A stretch of DNA of 64,000 nt from Notospermus geniculatus (taxonomy: Eukaryota; Nemertea; Pilidiophora; Heteronemertea; Lineidae), in the NCBI GenBank assembly GCA_002633025.1, contig NMRB01001825.1, positions 1,538 through 65,537 on the forward strand, given 5' to 3'. Both the position numbers and the translations under genes were made by a program. The first letter of the stretch is position 1, and each line of letters starts with the position of its first letter. Below the pieces are notes generated by a model that worked only from the letters and a program-made list of their open reading frames with translations, had not been told where the DNA came from and made no database searches. Positions 32,700 through 45,319 of this stretch are shown piece by piece.

Positions 32700-34423
32700 C
32701 CAACCTGCAGGCCTTACCTGGTCCTAACAATATGGTCGCTATGGATTGAAAAGCGAACACGCATCCAGCTGTTATCGTACAACAATAAGTGAACAAATTC
32801 AACTCCGGATGAGTTTATGAATGCAACGCGGACAATTGAAACGATAATGCAAATATCCCGTTTTGTTCTGAAAGTTATCGAAAACACCTGTTTTAATCGC
32901 ATGATCCATCATCATCTGGAATCAACAATAACATATTTGGGTTCGAGTGTTGCATTGTATACTGGCTCAAACAGAAAGGATAGGCCTAATACATTCAGCA
33001 TCACGACACGCATCCAATGTAAATATGAACATAATTCCGATTCCCAGAGGCCTTCTCATAACAAAAAGCCTCATTCATCTCAAATGCTGTCAATTGAACC
33101 TACGTTTAACATTTACGCGCCCAAACTCGCCGTTTGTGAGCGTGGCCTGTACCACACATCCTCGGACGTTCAAACTGACATAGAACCGTAACCAGTAGAT
33201 CTAAGACCGATTGATGTTGATCAACATTTCCAAAACATTTCTAAAAACATTGAGTTGTGACAAATCTGTTTCACTCTTGTTTTGAGATTGTTGCACGCAG
33301 TGTGGACGGGACTTGCAAGAGTTCAAAACATGTTTTTAAAATGTTTTAGAAATGCTGCATTTTTCTTCATTTCCTGCCGGTTCCAAATTACCCACCCAGT
33401 GAATCATTCTTGTTTTATTTGATAGAGGCTTGTTGTGGGCCATCCAGTAAAATCACGTTTAAGAAGCGGCCATGTTGACAAGTACCAAAAGTAACTAGAA
33501 ATTGACTTACCAGTGAATTTGAAGACAGCCCTTGGAAATTTGGAGTGCAAGACAGAGTTGACTGATCGATAATTATGTAGTGGCAATGTAGAAAGCTCGG
33601 TTGTGGGATGATAGCCAGTCAAGACGTCCCAATGCCCGCCATAGACTGGTGCCCGGTCCAACATCATGACGTCCAACAGCTGCCGTCACCACCGAGACCC
33701 AAATCGATTTTTCATTCACGGAACATCCAATGTAAATATGAACATAATTCCGATTCCCAGAGGCCTTCTCATAACAAAAAGCCTCATTCATCTCAAATGC
33801 TGTCAATTGAACCTATGTTTAACATTTACGCGCCCAAACTCGCCGTTTGCGAGCGTGGCCTGTACCACACATCCTCGGACGTTCAAATTGACACAGAACC
33901 GTAACCAGTAGACCGATTGATGTTGATCAACATTTCCAAAACATTTCTAAAAACATTGAGTTGTGACAAATCTGTTTCACTCTTGTTTTGAGATTGTTGC
34001 ACACAGTGTGGACGGGACTTGCAACAGTTCAAAACATGTTTTTAAAATGTTTTAGAAATGCTGCATTTTTCTTCATTTCCTGCCGGTTCCAAATTACCCA
34101 CCCAGTGAATCATTCTTGTTCAATTTGATGGAGCCTTGTTGTGGGCCATCCAGTAAAATCACGTTTAAGAAGCGCCCATGTTGACAAGTACCAAAAGTAA
34201 CTAGAAATTGACTTACCAGTGAATTTGAAGACAACCCTTGGAAATTTGGAGTGCAAGACAGAGTTGACTGATCGATAATTATGTAGTGGCAATTTAGAAA
34301 GCTCGGTTGTGGGATGATAGCCAGTCAAGACGTCCCAATGCCCGCCATAGACTGGTGCCCGGTCCAACATCATGACGTAGCTGCCGTCACCACCGAGACC
34401 CAAATCGATTTTTCATTCACGGA
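32700..34423 (-). other. Possible unrecognised gene region on the minus strand
   Basis: Two duplicated candidate exons (34212-34403 and 33504-33676) end at a consensus donor G|GTAAGT. A further open stretch (EFVHLLLYDNSWMRVRFSIH) ends at a donor-like CCAG|GTAAGG near 32718. No start exon, stop exon or family was recognised. Confidence 0.25.
33011..34423. repeat. Tandem duplication, ~0.7-kb unit carrying an exon
   Basis: Copy 1 33011-33722 and copy 2 33725-34423, nearly identical, differing by small indels. Both include, on the minus strand, a conserved frame with DRAPVYGGHWDVLTGYHPTT and KFP(R)VFKFTG then GTAAGT. Copy 1 has a 5-bp insertion near 33677 that shifts the upstream frame. Confidence 0.82.
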
Positions 34424-34500
34424 TCTATCTGTTATCTCATCTGATCCTTAGGCATGTCGCGCAGACATTCCTACATCTAGACATTCAAACTAAAACCGGC

Positions 34501-34612
34501 GACATTTTTGTAAGGGGACATTTTGGTATTGGACGTTTTGACTGGGACGTTCTGGTGTTGGGACGTTTTGGTAACGGGACATTCTGACATGGGGACATTC
34601 TGACTGATATTT
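34501..34612. repeat. Short tandem repeat, GGGACGTTTTGG type
   Basis: About seven degenerate units of 14-19 bp (GGGACATTTTGG, GGACGTTTTGA, GGGACGTTCTGG and so on). Confidence 0.65.
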
Positions 34613-34661
34613 AAGTTTATTAGGGTCCAATGATCCCACGAATAATAAGCGTTCTGTGTAA

Positions 34662-37600
34662 TGTACACTCATGGCCAAATGTAAATGGACAGCGGCTTAT
34701 CTTGAATATCTGGGCAATTCTCCAGTAGAGAATGGATACTACCAAATCAAATTTTTATTTTCATCTTTGATATCACAACTCATTCAGACCTGCAAAAAAT
34801 CTAGGCGATTCAGGCAACACTGCTGGAAATTATAATGTGAAGTATTTTCAGTTATAAGGCAAGATAAATTTATGAAAATTAAAATTCATGTTTTTTGCAC
34901 AGAATATCCTGACATGACCTTGTTTTGGTACTCTTCTTTAGCCCCCCGTAGGTCAGATTACATCCATGAAAACCATGGTGTTTTGGCTGATTTCACATCT
35001 ACAAGACCTGATTGAGGAACAATGGACAAGTACAACATAATACAGTTCTGTGGCCCCATGCATGAATAGGATAACCCACATTTTCAATCCTTGGGGGAGA
35101 TAATTACATATAAGAAAGAGTATAAAGTTTGGTTCAAGTCAACTTCGGCCAAGCTAATGAGTCAGTTGTTATTACAAGCCACGAGGCCCCACTTAGAGAT
35201 GAGCTACTTTCCTGGTAAATGATTGGCGTTAACGAGGTGGATGCTGTGCCAAACCAGGTCATACTTTGTTTCTTAATTTCTTACTCTCCCAAAGATGGAA
35301 CTTCTGTAAAACCCAATATAGCCGTTGTGATGGAAAAAGCGTGTGCCTCTCATGTTGAAACTGACATTGAAAATATTCCATTTTAAGAAGTATGTCTGGG
35401 TCAGACCCCATGAAATAGCCTACATAGCGACTAGTGATATAGAAATACAGGAATTCCTGTGTCCTAGTTTTCCAGAAACAGATCATAACCAGTCACTGAC
35501 TGAATAAAAACAGTTGACAGTCATTGATACCATGACTGGGGGTGGGAAATAGACACTGGGGTGAATTGGGTGCTTTGGCCGAAGTTGTTCTGAACCAGAC
35601 TTTAATGTGGTAGGGTCAATTTTGTCAATTTCACCAAATGTGGGTTATCCTGTTCATGCATGGGGCCACAGAGTTGGGATGAATGTGACTTTGAACCCTT
35701 CTTTTCAGAAGTATTTTTTTTGTAATTCCGTTACCACACACAGTTTTTAGAAATGTTAATTTCTCTTACATGTAGAAAGATTTGGTGACGGTTAATATCT
35801 GAACTAAGAAATAACAACCTAAGCTGTATTATCATACTGTTATTGTAATCATAGGTTCTGCGGGTATTGTGCAAGAATTTTTTAAAAGTTGCTGACTGCT
35901 TTTGCACTGCCTCTCTGATTAATTCCGTTACCGACAAAGCTGGGAAACACTGCTCCTTAAGCTTGAATTGTAGACTTGGTTTGAACCTGTTCAAAAATAT
36001 TTGGGGCTGATATGCGCAGGGTATGACTGATTTCGTATCCGTTGTATGCCCCAGATAAGGGTGGGTGCAAAAAATATGACTAAATTTTGCTCTGATTTGT
36101 AATTCCGTTACCGGAGAATCACCCATCTTCAAACCAATGGGGTGGAGAAAATTGGTCCCGACATAGTATACATGTAGTAGCAAATTTTCCTGGCTATCTA
36201 ATGCATTAGGAAATCTTTGCCCCAGGAATTTTGTTGAAAAAATACAGAGCCCTCTATTGCCCGATTATGAAGCGAATCTTTTCAAATTCAGTCGAGCGTG
36301 AGCCGTTTGGCACACTTGAGTTCCCAGTCTGCTTAATCGCTGTGGCTGTTGAATTTCGAGCCTCCCTCCCTGCATGCCCTGTGGTAGCCAACATGATCAC
36401 CTGGGCATAATCACTCAAAATGGTCTATTCTACAACACTGTAGTGTACACAATACACTACGTTACACCGGCCCAAACAGCTGAAGACAGAGTGGGGATGG
36501 AAATGAATGACTCAACTGCCGTTGCGTTATTCCTGTCGCAAATTTACCTCTCCAAAATCATTATTTCTTGGCGTATTTTAAAATTTAAAAGAAGTATTTG
36601 ATATAGAAAAGAATTTGCAGTTCGACTGTATGACTTTGAGAAGTGCCCCGATTTTATTTTCATGATTTGTTGTTATTAGCCAAGTTAAAGAGAGAGCACT
36701 TGTGTTGACTATATAAACAACCCAGCCCACAAATCCGCCGTTAATTATACCCCGATTTGCGCCGCAGATCGGGGTATGAACGGCATTTTGCTCCTAAGGC
36801 AAGAGATCGTAATGTGGTATCAGCCTCGAAAAATTCCGCTGAAAGCCGCATTTGACAGAAGGAATTTTGTGAAGGCATGTTTTATGCTACTTTCTTATCA
36901 ATCTCGTACCCAGATCTACCTCATCCGAGGACATCTCTGGCAAGGGCTACGACCTGACCAAAATGTCTGGTCAACCGCTGGCAGCGTGCCAAAATGTTTG
37001 TTTCACGCAATATTTCGTTCTTCAATGACTGAAAAATATCATATCTGCCTAAAAAGGCATATAATACCCCCAAAACACGAAGTTTTTTGAGTATTAGAGC
37101 AATTTCAAACGAATAGTTTAGTTGGGAAAATCATGCCACGGGTGCCTGCCTCGGTGTGATTCGCCTCAAAATTAGTATATCACGCATGGGCAGTATTCCT
37201 GAAGTCGTCAGCCCTTTCCAGTGGTGTTGTAGGAATGTAAACCCACTGGGGACGACTTTGCTTTCTTTTTTGCAAGATTTCATTGAAAATGTTTATAATC
37301 ACTGTGTTCTACTCATCGAGGCCTTTCATAATATGTCCTGTTATTTCAAATATTCTGTGTAGAAATGTGATTTTGGGGCACTTTTATCAACCTTATGTTG
37401 CCCGTGATTGCAACACCTTTGACAAAGCCCCTTGAAACCAATGGTCATGCTGGTAGGTAAAAATCAATGGCCATTGAATAGTTCGTGGGATTTGTGGGGT
37501 GTCAACAGGCTGTGAACTGATCAACAAGAAGGAAATCAATGAATTGACGCAGCCTGTTATGGAAATTGACCCTGCATGACAAACATGACCATGAAACATG

Positions 37601-38357
37601 AAATCATGCAAATAAATGAAATGGTCCATGTGCTCACCCGCTGGGACATAATACAGGGTGTCCCAGAAAAAAAACTAATCCTGTGAAAAGGGGTCAGTGT
37701 GACCAACCCAAGAGGTGTACCACTGTAACAATGGGTTCCCCGTAAAGCTGGGTCAATATGCTTTCCAATGATACCAAGATGACATTCCTTCAGTCATGCA
37801 TCATGGAGTGTCATTCTTTTGAAAATACCATATCCAAATCCATTTGTTACAGTTCATAATCTTGGAGCCAAATTTGGAGTCAAAGTTATCAGGATCTCAC
37901 CTAAACATGGATCACCTAAACCAGTTTGGAGATGATCCAGTCATTAGTTCAGGAGTTATTGCACTTTTTGTGTTTTTGGTTTTGGCCACCTGGAGGCCAA
38001 GCCAAGAATCGAAACGGACCGAAACTTGGTGTCATAGGTCATGTGACCTAGGAGTACATATGTACCAAGTTTCAGATCAATAGCTCCAGCGGTTACGAAA
38101 CGTGCTCTGCTAACGGAGAACGCTGCACCACGACAAAAGCTCACGGGTGAGCTAAACGTAGCAATAAACATACCTTTAGAAGATAATTCCTTCTGTCAAA
38201 TGCAGCTTTCAGCGGAATATTTCGACGTTGATACCATTAGATAGCCAGGAAAATTTGCTACTATATGAATCGGGACCAATTTTCTCTACCCCATTGGTTT
38301 GAATACATTCAAGATAATATAAACTGCTGTCCATTTACTTTTGGCCATGAGTGTACA
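34662..38357. mobile_element. 3.7-kb broken foldback element
   Basis: The right arm 38175-38357 is matched, inverted, by three separated left pieces: 34662-34715 (ACTCATGGCCAAA), 36130-36213 (AGCCAGGAAAATTTGCTACT complement) and 36825-36873 (TTCCGCTGAAAGC). The gaps look like later insertions. One gap contains its own inverted repeat (35048-35150 and 35565-35672). The motif TAATTCCGTTACC recurs near 35725, 35930 and 36100. No transposase found. Confidence 0.6.
36748..36776. repeat. Short perfect hairpin
   Basis: TACCCCGAT, loop, ATCGGGGTA. Confidence 0.5.
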
Positions 38358-38477
38358 TATCTACAATTCCTGAAGGTTTTGCCGCGATACATGGCGTATT
38401 TTTTGAGTTATCCTGCTGAAACCACAGATTGGATGGAGAGAGATTGAGAGATCGGTCGAGAGAAATTCAGTAAAAAC

Positions 38478-38592
38478 AAGACCGCCCTATTGAGATGGGG
38501 CGGTCTTAATCAGGAACCGAATTCACAAAGCTCGGTAAAGCTAGGAATCCACCATTGATTGAGACCGCCACCACCTCAGAGGTGGCGGTCTT
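38478..38592. repeat. Two AAGACCGCC hairpins
   Basis: 38478-38507 (AAGACCGCCC with GGGGCGGTCTT) and 38561-38592 (AGACCGCCACC with GGTGGCGGTCTT), related to 22749-22782. Confidence 0.6.
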
Positions 38593-38752
38593 CATTGCTT
38601 TCACTGAATTTCTCTCCCTCTATCCCCTCCCCCATGGCCATATCGATTTAGAGGAATGAGAGAAAAATACAGTCTGCAGCCCAGCAGTCAAACACGATCG
38701 CACGGCTCTCGTGTAGGCCTACTAATCATATAAACACCAACACGCGGTCGGG

Positions 38753-39310
38753 TTAAAGCTGACCTATCCGCACAAAAAGCCCCATGCGACGAGCAAGAGA
38801 ATTGCAAACGCCCTGCAGACACCTCAAACGAAGGCTCAGAACATGATATACCACACGACGCCAGGAGGGCGCCACCTTATTTGCCTTCGAGCTTTAGAGG
38901 TGTCAACATCCTCTGGTGAGCTCCTGCTGAACAATTTTCTTTGCTCCACCGTCTTGCCCGTTCGGCCACCGAACTTGTTGGAAGTCTTCTCTTATTCGTA
39001 GTATTATTACGTAAGTCGGAGGTCTACGTCTATGACAAACACAAATCATGTTTCTGTCAGCTGGCTCGTTGGCCGAGTGGATAGAGTGGTGGATTACAAA
39101 TCAGAAGACCGACGGATCGAATCCCTTTGAGTAGTGTGAGAGGTATGCAGTGATGTTGACAGCTCTGTTGCCTGAAGACAAATAAGGTGGCGCCCACCTG
39201 GCGTTGTGGGGTATATCATGTTCTGAGCCTTCGTTTGAGGTGTCTGCAGGGCGTTTGTAATTCTATTGCTCGTCGCATGGGGGCTTTTTGTGCTGATAGG
39301 TCAGCTTTAA
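38753..39310. mobile_element. TTAA-bordered foldback with two divergent tRNA-like units, copy 2
   Basis: TTAA at 38753-38756 and 39307-39310. Inverted relative to copies 1 and 3. The plus-strand unit (TTGGCCGAGTGG, GGATCGAATCCC) keeps both boxes; the minus-strand unit keeps the A box but has lost its B-box part. Confidence 0.82.
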
Positions 39311-39317
39311 CATCATA

Positions 39318-39451
39318 ATAGGGAGTTCTGGCAATGCTCCGTATCGTCGGTCCGTGTCACGTATGACGTATCGAGCTAATGCGTTTTCTATTGAAATCAT
39401 AGTCATACGTGATACGGAATGACGATACGCAGCCTTGCCAAAAGTCCCTAA
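39318..39451. mobile_element. MITE, AATAGGGA ends
   Basis: Left TAGGGAGTTCTGGCAATGCT, right complement of TTAGGGACTTTTGGCAAGGC. Both continue into CGTATCGTC. Confidence 0.62.
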
Positions 39452-39459
39452 TAGCTTTA

Positions 39460-40970
39460 GTGGAACTTGCAATTCGGCCCTTTGTATAATAAACCCGTGT
39501 CTGCGTGTTATTTGGTAAATATTGTGGCCTATTTTTTTAGATATTAGAAATTTGAGAGCTTGCAAAAGGCTATTTTCGCGATTGTCCACTCTAACTTGTG
39601 AAGGAGAAATTTCATTCCCTTAATACGTAAATATAAATAACAAAGGTCCTTTTCGTTGAGCACGCCGAAATGACAACTATTTGCCATCATTTGGGAGAAA
39701 AAGTTTCGATAGCTACGAGGCTACGGCAGCTGGTGTGGCAGAGGAATTACGATAGACGCTTGAGTGGATAGAGATTGTTCAACCTCTCACCATGCATGCT
39801 CACGCTCCATAATATATGTGCAACCAGGAGGAGATTATCTAGAGACCTGTTTTATTAGCAATGCACATAGGGCCTGTAAAACCTGTTGGACAAAGGGCCT
39901 AAGCCTAAACCCATTGAGAGAGAAATCCAAATTTTTAGCCAGAACATTTTGCAGTATGACTTTTAAAGTCAAATATTAAATGCACAGACATAAAGTATCA
40001 AAGTGAGATTTTCAGATCAGTTAGAGATATAGTTAAAGTATGTTCTTCAAGGCTCTCTGATGTTCCGCAAGGCTTTTTTTAGCTCTTTGCGTTACATTTA
40101 CTTCAAATCCGCCTCCAGCTTTTAATATTGGAAGTTTTTATTCAAAGACCCTTGAGGAAGGCACTCCTGGTGTTATTCTAATATGTGATGCTAAATATTT
40201 CATTGAGATGCAAACCAAGGCTCGGGTATCAGATGGGAAAGGTCCAGGATCTCTGATTTTTTTCTTCCTGGACAGGGGGAAAGGGTCAGCAGTTGAAGAG
40301 ATCAATGAGGCATTGCCGAGCAATTTTAAGGGCCTAGATGCCATTATGTCAGAGTGAATGGTTTCACTTGTGCAGGGTGAAGTCAGCCAAGGGGACACAA
40401 TAGCTTAGGTTCCAAGTGACAGGCCACTGATTTGTTAACCCCTATAGGCCTATTTGGTGACAAAAGACAGGACTTTTGAAAGGGCTTTATTGAGGCTAAA
40501 AATCCTCATTGTCACTGTAATGGAAATTCCATTGGAGAGATGTCCAATGGTATCTCTTACAAAAAGCCTTATTTCTCAGGAACTAGACACCCGATTTTCA
40601 AAATTCCAAAAGCTATGACATATTTACATATCATACCATCATATCCACATGAAACTGAACAAATATAGGGCCATTTTAATTTTGGGTGTGCAATGCTAAT
40701 TTTATGAAGAATCTCTTTGCGAACATTTCTAATGAACGCCTCCCGTTTCGGGTAGATCAACAGAATGAAATACAATACAAAGTACCTCATTATAAAGGGC
40801 CAACAATGCCAAAAGAGAAATGAATTTGTATTGAAAACAGGTTTAAAGTCAAAATCACCGTTTATTCTCGATGGATCAAAAAAATGATTACATAACTTAT
40901 TAGCGTTACTTCTCAAAGAATCAAAAGAGAAGAACAGCACAAAAATTGACACACAATATATGATAAATAA
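39460..40970. other. No gene model supported
   Basis: Unique-looking AT-rich sequence. A long minus-strand open frame reaches in from 41210 to 40569 but overlaps a dispersed repeat (see rejected items). Confidence 0.35.
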
Positions 40971-40974
40971 AAAG

Positions 40975-41045
40975 GCAATTTCCAGAGTGTTTGCGAATTT
41001 TCGACCCCAACCGGGGTCTTCTTCAGGCTGGTACTTTACAATCCG
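40975..41045 (-). repeat. GACCCC/GGGGTC hairpin repeat, minus-strand copy
   Basis: On the minus strand: AGCCTGAAGAAGACCCC, hairpin, GAAAATTCGC, ACTCTGGAAATTGCC. Confidence 0.62.
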
Positions 41046-41059
41046 AAACTCTTGAACAG

Positions 41060-42267
41060 ACTGAGCTGCAACCCAAATGTAGATATGAAGAGGGATACTG
41101 TGTACTGCTAATTTAGTGCTCCCAGTTTTTGACCGCAAACCGCAAGCTAACCACAACGTTTGCCATATATGGTCATCATGCTTTACGACAAGGACATGTA
41201 CACGAAGCACTAGGTTCTAACACCCGTGACCAGTCTAGGAATGACCTTAGTGTTCCTCCTGAAAAATTGAATAAAAGCCTCGTTTTTTGCAGCACAATAT
41301 TTTGTCCGTTGTGACTCATTTTGACAAGCACTAATTTCAACATCGTGATGATCAGCAAGGTGTTCTGTTTGACTTCATTTTTTGCACAGGAAATAAAATA
41401 AATGCATGAGATATGAACTGTATAGTCTATCCATCTGTATTTCGGTTGCAATTATGTACAGCTAGTTCCCTGGATAGCTCGTCGTCAGACACAGTTCGGA
41501 AATTCCAGTCCAGTGATGTCATCAGTAAGTCCGGTGATGACCAGTGATGTCATCAGTAACTTCACCCCTGTCGTTTGCTTGTAGAAGAAGGGGTTTTATT
41601 ACTTGGACTTTTCAGACTACGGGATGGTCGTTCTTTGTTTACACGGTAGACAATAAAGTGCATAATGATCCTCATTTTTGATCTAATGTGGATGGTGTGC
41701 ACCTCACTCGTTTTGGCCTGTCGTGGGAGTGCACACCATCAGGGCTCGAACCCATCAGTGCGATTTGTCGTTGCGACGAAAAAAATCCTTCTTCGAAACC
41801 ATTTAAACGAAGCATGGAAAAAAATGTTGCTGAGCGGCAAAATTTGAGCGATAAATCGCGTCAGTGGGTTCAGGCCTTTATGGACACATTTTTAATAAAG
41901 GAACACTAGACGTCTACTGGCTTTAATACGATTTACAAACAGTTAAATTTGCAGAACCGTAGTTGGTATACCCTTGTTTACATCTATTTGTCGTCTTCGT
42001 CGCTTGATGTATATTGCGAAGAGGCGTCCTCGACACTTGAATAACTCGAATCCTCGGAACTTCGATCTGAAAAATACAAGATGCCCACCGTGTTACATTA
42101 TGGCTTGTCAAGCGTAATGATGGGGAGCGTGCTTTCCCATTGGTTGAGAGTCCGACTCGTGACCTTGGCAACGAATGATCCTTACAGCCGCCATATTGGA
42201 CTCTTAATTTTACATTAAAATGATCACGTGATCGCTGCATGAATGGGCTGCAGGTCCCCAGTGAGAC
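41060..42267. other. No gene seen
   Basis: Holds a direct repeat GTGATGTCATCAGTAA (about 41513 and 41547) and a hairpin ATGGTGTGCAC/GTGCACACCAT (about 41689-41735). Confidence 0.4.
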
Positions 42268-42270
42268 TTA

Positions 42271-43190
42271 GGCCCGTATTGCAGAACCGTCCTTTATTCC
42301 GGCATTAGGCCGGCCTTTCACAAGGTGGACTCAGTAAGGAATTCCTTCTGTAAGGAGAACTCAGATAATTTACATTCCAGAACCTCCCTTTAACAGTTCC
42401 TTTGCTAAGGAATTCCTAAGCCTTAAAGGAATTCCTTGCGCATAAAGGAGTTCCTTTATACGCACAAAGGAATTCCTTATGGTTATAGGTTGACCTGAGA
42501 GGGTTGAAACTGAGAACCACGCATGAATGCACCTGCCTTTTTTATGAAGGACGGGAGGAGGAACAATGGATTCATCTTCCAAGACCGATGAGCTTTCCCA
42601 GCAGGTTGCATCACTTTGTAAATAATCTCTACAGCGACTTGAGAACAGCTACGATGACGATGCCGGCTATCATTTTCACACTGGTAAGCATTTTTCTCAA
42701 GCTGCCGGTGATTCTAACCCCTTCAAATTGGAAACCTATTCTGAACAGGGAGGATATTGTGCTTCTGTACTCCTCTTTAAAGCCCCACTCTATTGAATCT
42801 CACGATATTGTTAAAATGTTAGGAGAGTGCACATAGAGGTCTCATGGCCTCTTGAAGGTCCCCAGAATGCTTGCCTCATACATATTTCAGAGAATCAACC
42901 AACTGATCAACCATCATCTTCGAAAGTCAGAGTCGACATGACTACTGTGCTGTGAAGGATATCTCTTAAGGATACTCACCACCTTCCTTAGAAATACAGG
43001 TCGACCTTACACATTATAAAGGAATTCCTTTACTACAGGCACGTTCAAGAATATGCCATTTCCTTCCGAAAGGAAGAGAGTTCAGGTCAACCTGAATGTA
43101 AAATAAAGGTCGGTTCTGGAATAGGATAAGCCCTACTTTTATGAGTTGAGGAATTCCTTATCCCTTAAGGTCGGTTCTGGAATACGGGCC
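42271..43190. mobile_element. 920-bp element with TTA duplication and AAGGAATTCCTT palindromes
   Basis: Ends GGCCCGTATTGCAGAACCG and complement of GGCCCGTATTCCAGAACCG, flanked by TTA (42268-42270, 43191-43193), as for PIF/Harbinger. The subterminal regions carry at least six copies or near-copies of AAGGAATTCCTT. The internal open frames encode nothing I recognise. Confidence 0.8.
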
Positions 43191-43198
43191 TTAGACTT

Positions 43199-43358
43199 AA
43201 GCGGCCTATCCACGTGCAATATTATTGCACAATGTGAGGATCAAAATGGGCAACATTACTGCCAATCTTTCTCCCATCCATTAATGCCAGAAGCATATGA
43301 CACCCATTTTGGGCCCCATATTGTGCAATAATATTGTACCGTGGAAAAACCACTTTAG
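43199..43358. mobile_element. MITE, CACGTGCAATATTATTGC arms
   Basis: Arms of about 35 bp ending GTGCAATATTATTGCACAAT on the left, complement on the right. Confidence 0.68.
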
Positions 43359-43700
43359 TAGATAATGTGAGGCGCTTTCAGGAATGAAGTTCTACTTTTA
43401 TGTCATAAATATTTCATCTTTATGGCATAAGGTGTTTTTGGGTCAGGTGGGTCCATATAGTGACTATTGTTTTTGTGTCTGTTTTTGGCTTTGAATGGCT
43501 CTACCGTCCTTACGCCGTGGCCGACATGGCTCATTAAGCAGTCCCAAGTCGCAAACGAGGAAAGGGTTAATGGCCTTACAACACAAGAACTGAAATTTAC
43601 GTCTCTGCAGGCTGACAATGGCAGTTGACAGCAGTGAATACTTGAGTAAACTGATGACCAATGATGATCACCTGCGACATGCACCTACTTTTGGCAGATC

Positions 43701-43840
43701 GGGTCACATATTTATGAAGCCTTTGCAACTGCGTGCACGCAAATCTATTGTAAGGCAGTCAGCGAACAATACGGCATGTGCAACCAAACAATAGACTTGC
43801 GTGCACGCAAAGTTGCGAAGGCTTCGTGAATATGGCCCCT
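43701..43840. mobile_element. MITE, GGCCATATTCACGAAG-type ends
   Basis: Arms of about 50 bp: CATATTTATGAAGCCTTTGC and GCGTGCACGCAAATCTATTG with complement on the right. Confidence 0.72.
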
Positions 43841-44154
43841 GAACGGTATTTATCCTTGTGTCACCGCAATGGTGTCCCTTCAAGTGGAGATTGTAGGATA
43901 CGAAGCGATTTTCTAACAATACATGTATTTGGAGAGTGTAAGTTCCAGGATTTATATTGTGATAGTACATTTGCCGTGTATTCTCCACACCGTGGTTGGA
44001 GAGTACAGCTTACCCTGTTTACCTATAAAGCGTGGGTAATGAGGACACAGATAGACAGATTTCGTTGATTTCGTTTTCGTTGATCGTCATTTCCAGGATC
44101 TGATTTATTTCTGGAGATGGTTGCTGCCACAAAGGTCCAACTGGTTCTCACCAG

Positions 44155-44456
44155 TCTATCGGGCCTGACGCCCATCTAGCCTGGTTTGAATTCATCACAT
44201 TTTCCGCTTCTGATGAGCTGAGAGACTCAGCCAATCATCGGTGTGCGAAGGCAAATCGACGTGCCAATCAAAATCCGTGTTACAAATGCGAGCGGGAAGA
44301 GAAGAGAAATTGCCGAACGGCGATTTGTTTAACGAGTTCTGATTGGCTCGGAGGCGGGGTCAAGTAGGGGTCAGGTTCATTAATAATTTATGCATTAACG
44401 CAAAAGATGACATGATTCGGACAAGGCTAAAGACGAAGTCGATAGCCTTGTTTGGA
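44155..44456. repeat. Dispersed ~300-bp repeat, copy 2
   Basis: Inverse copy of 8105-8403, including GCCAATCAGAACTCG and ACTTGACCCCGCCTCCGAG in complement. Confidence 0.7.
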
Positions 44457-45319
44457 GAAGATGCAAATATCCCGCCCTGCTACCAGTGCGTCTTTTAGCA
44501 TATCATATAAGACCGAGAGAGTTAAGGTACATCTCGAATTTTTAAATTTCCACAAATCTGACGAAACACGAAGTAGGCCTACGAAATACGAAATTGGACT
44601 TTATTTCCATGACGTAATGTATTTCAGGAGATGGTTGGTACAAAGGTACAAAAAAATACCGAGGGCGTAAGGAAAAGTATGAACTTCTTGTTGGTTTTTC
44701 TTGAGAATGTTCAACCATGAGAAAAGGACAAGGAATAGAGTAGTAAAAGTGCCAATTAGGGCCGTGGTAATTTTTATTTCCTCCATAATTAAAATTGTGT
44801 AATCTTAGTCTGAAGGGAAAACAGCCGCTCTTCTTACCTGTCCTCATTTTACTGTCTTTTGTTCTTTTACTTCTCATGCCTGTCTGTTAATTTAGTTCTT
44901 CTTTTTGTATTTATTTAAATTTTCGGCCAGTCATTTATGTTCGCATTACGGTAACTTTTGTTATCTGGGCTTCAATGCTGTTCTACATGTTCTAAGAAAC
45001 AGCCCTGCCCAGAACATTTGATTTCATGTACTAAATTATTTTTGTTTTAATAAAGTTAATTAACAACAACAGAAGGATGGCCAAGTTATGCACGGAATGT
45101 TCGTGAGGAAACGTGCTTGATCTTTATCACTGTCCTTCTCATTACATTATTTCGTAATTAATTGACTTGATTAGCGAAAATTGATGTCGGGTTTCCTCTG
45201 ATTCAGTTATTTTTCATCGCTCTCGTAATTCAGCTGATGATTGACGTTTTATCATTTCCCTCACGAAAAAGTATGGACGACACATGATATATGTATATAT
45301 ATGTATACGGAAACGCACA

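Noticed and set aside
35731-36183. Minus-strand open frame of 150 codons
   Set aside because: Lies within the broken foldback, one end inside its arm. No domain or splice signals.
37650-37700. Possible transposon terminus CAGGGTGTCCCAGAAAAAA
   Set aside because: Looks like a common DNA-transposon end, but no partner end was found within the window.
40569-41210. Long minus-strand open frame (213 codons) with hydrophobic segments
   Set aside because: Its first third runs through a dispersed hairpin repeat, it has no recognised domain, and composition is AT-rich. Likely chance, although its length is unusual.
44601-44786. Minus-strand 61-codon frame with two hydrophobic stretches
   Set aside because: Could be a small membrane protein, but the only nearby splice pair would leave a 28-bp intron, and nothing else supports it.
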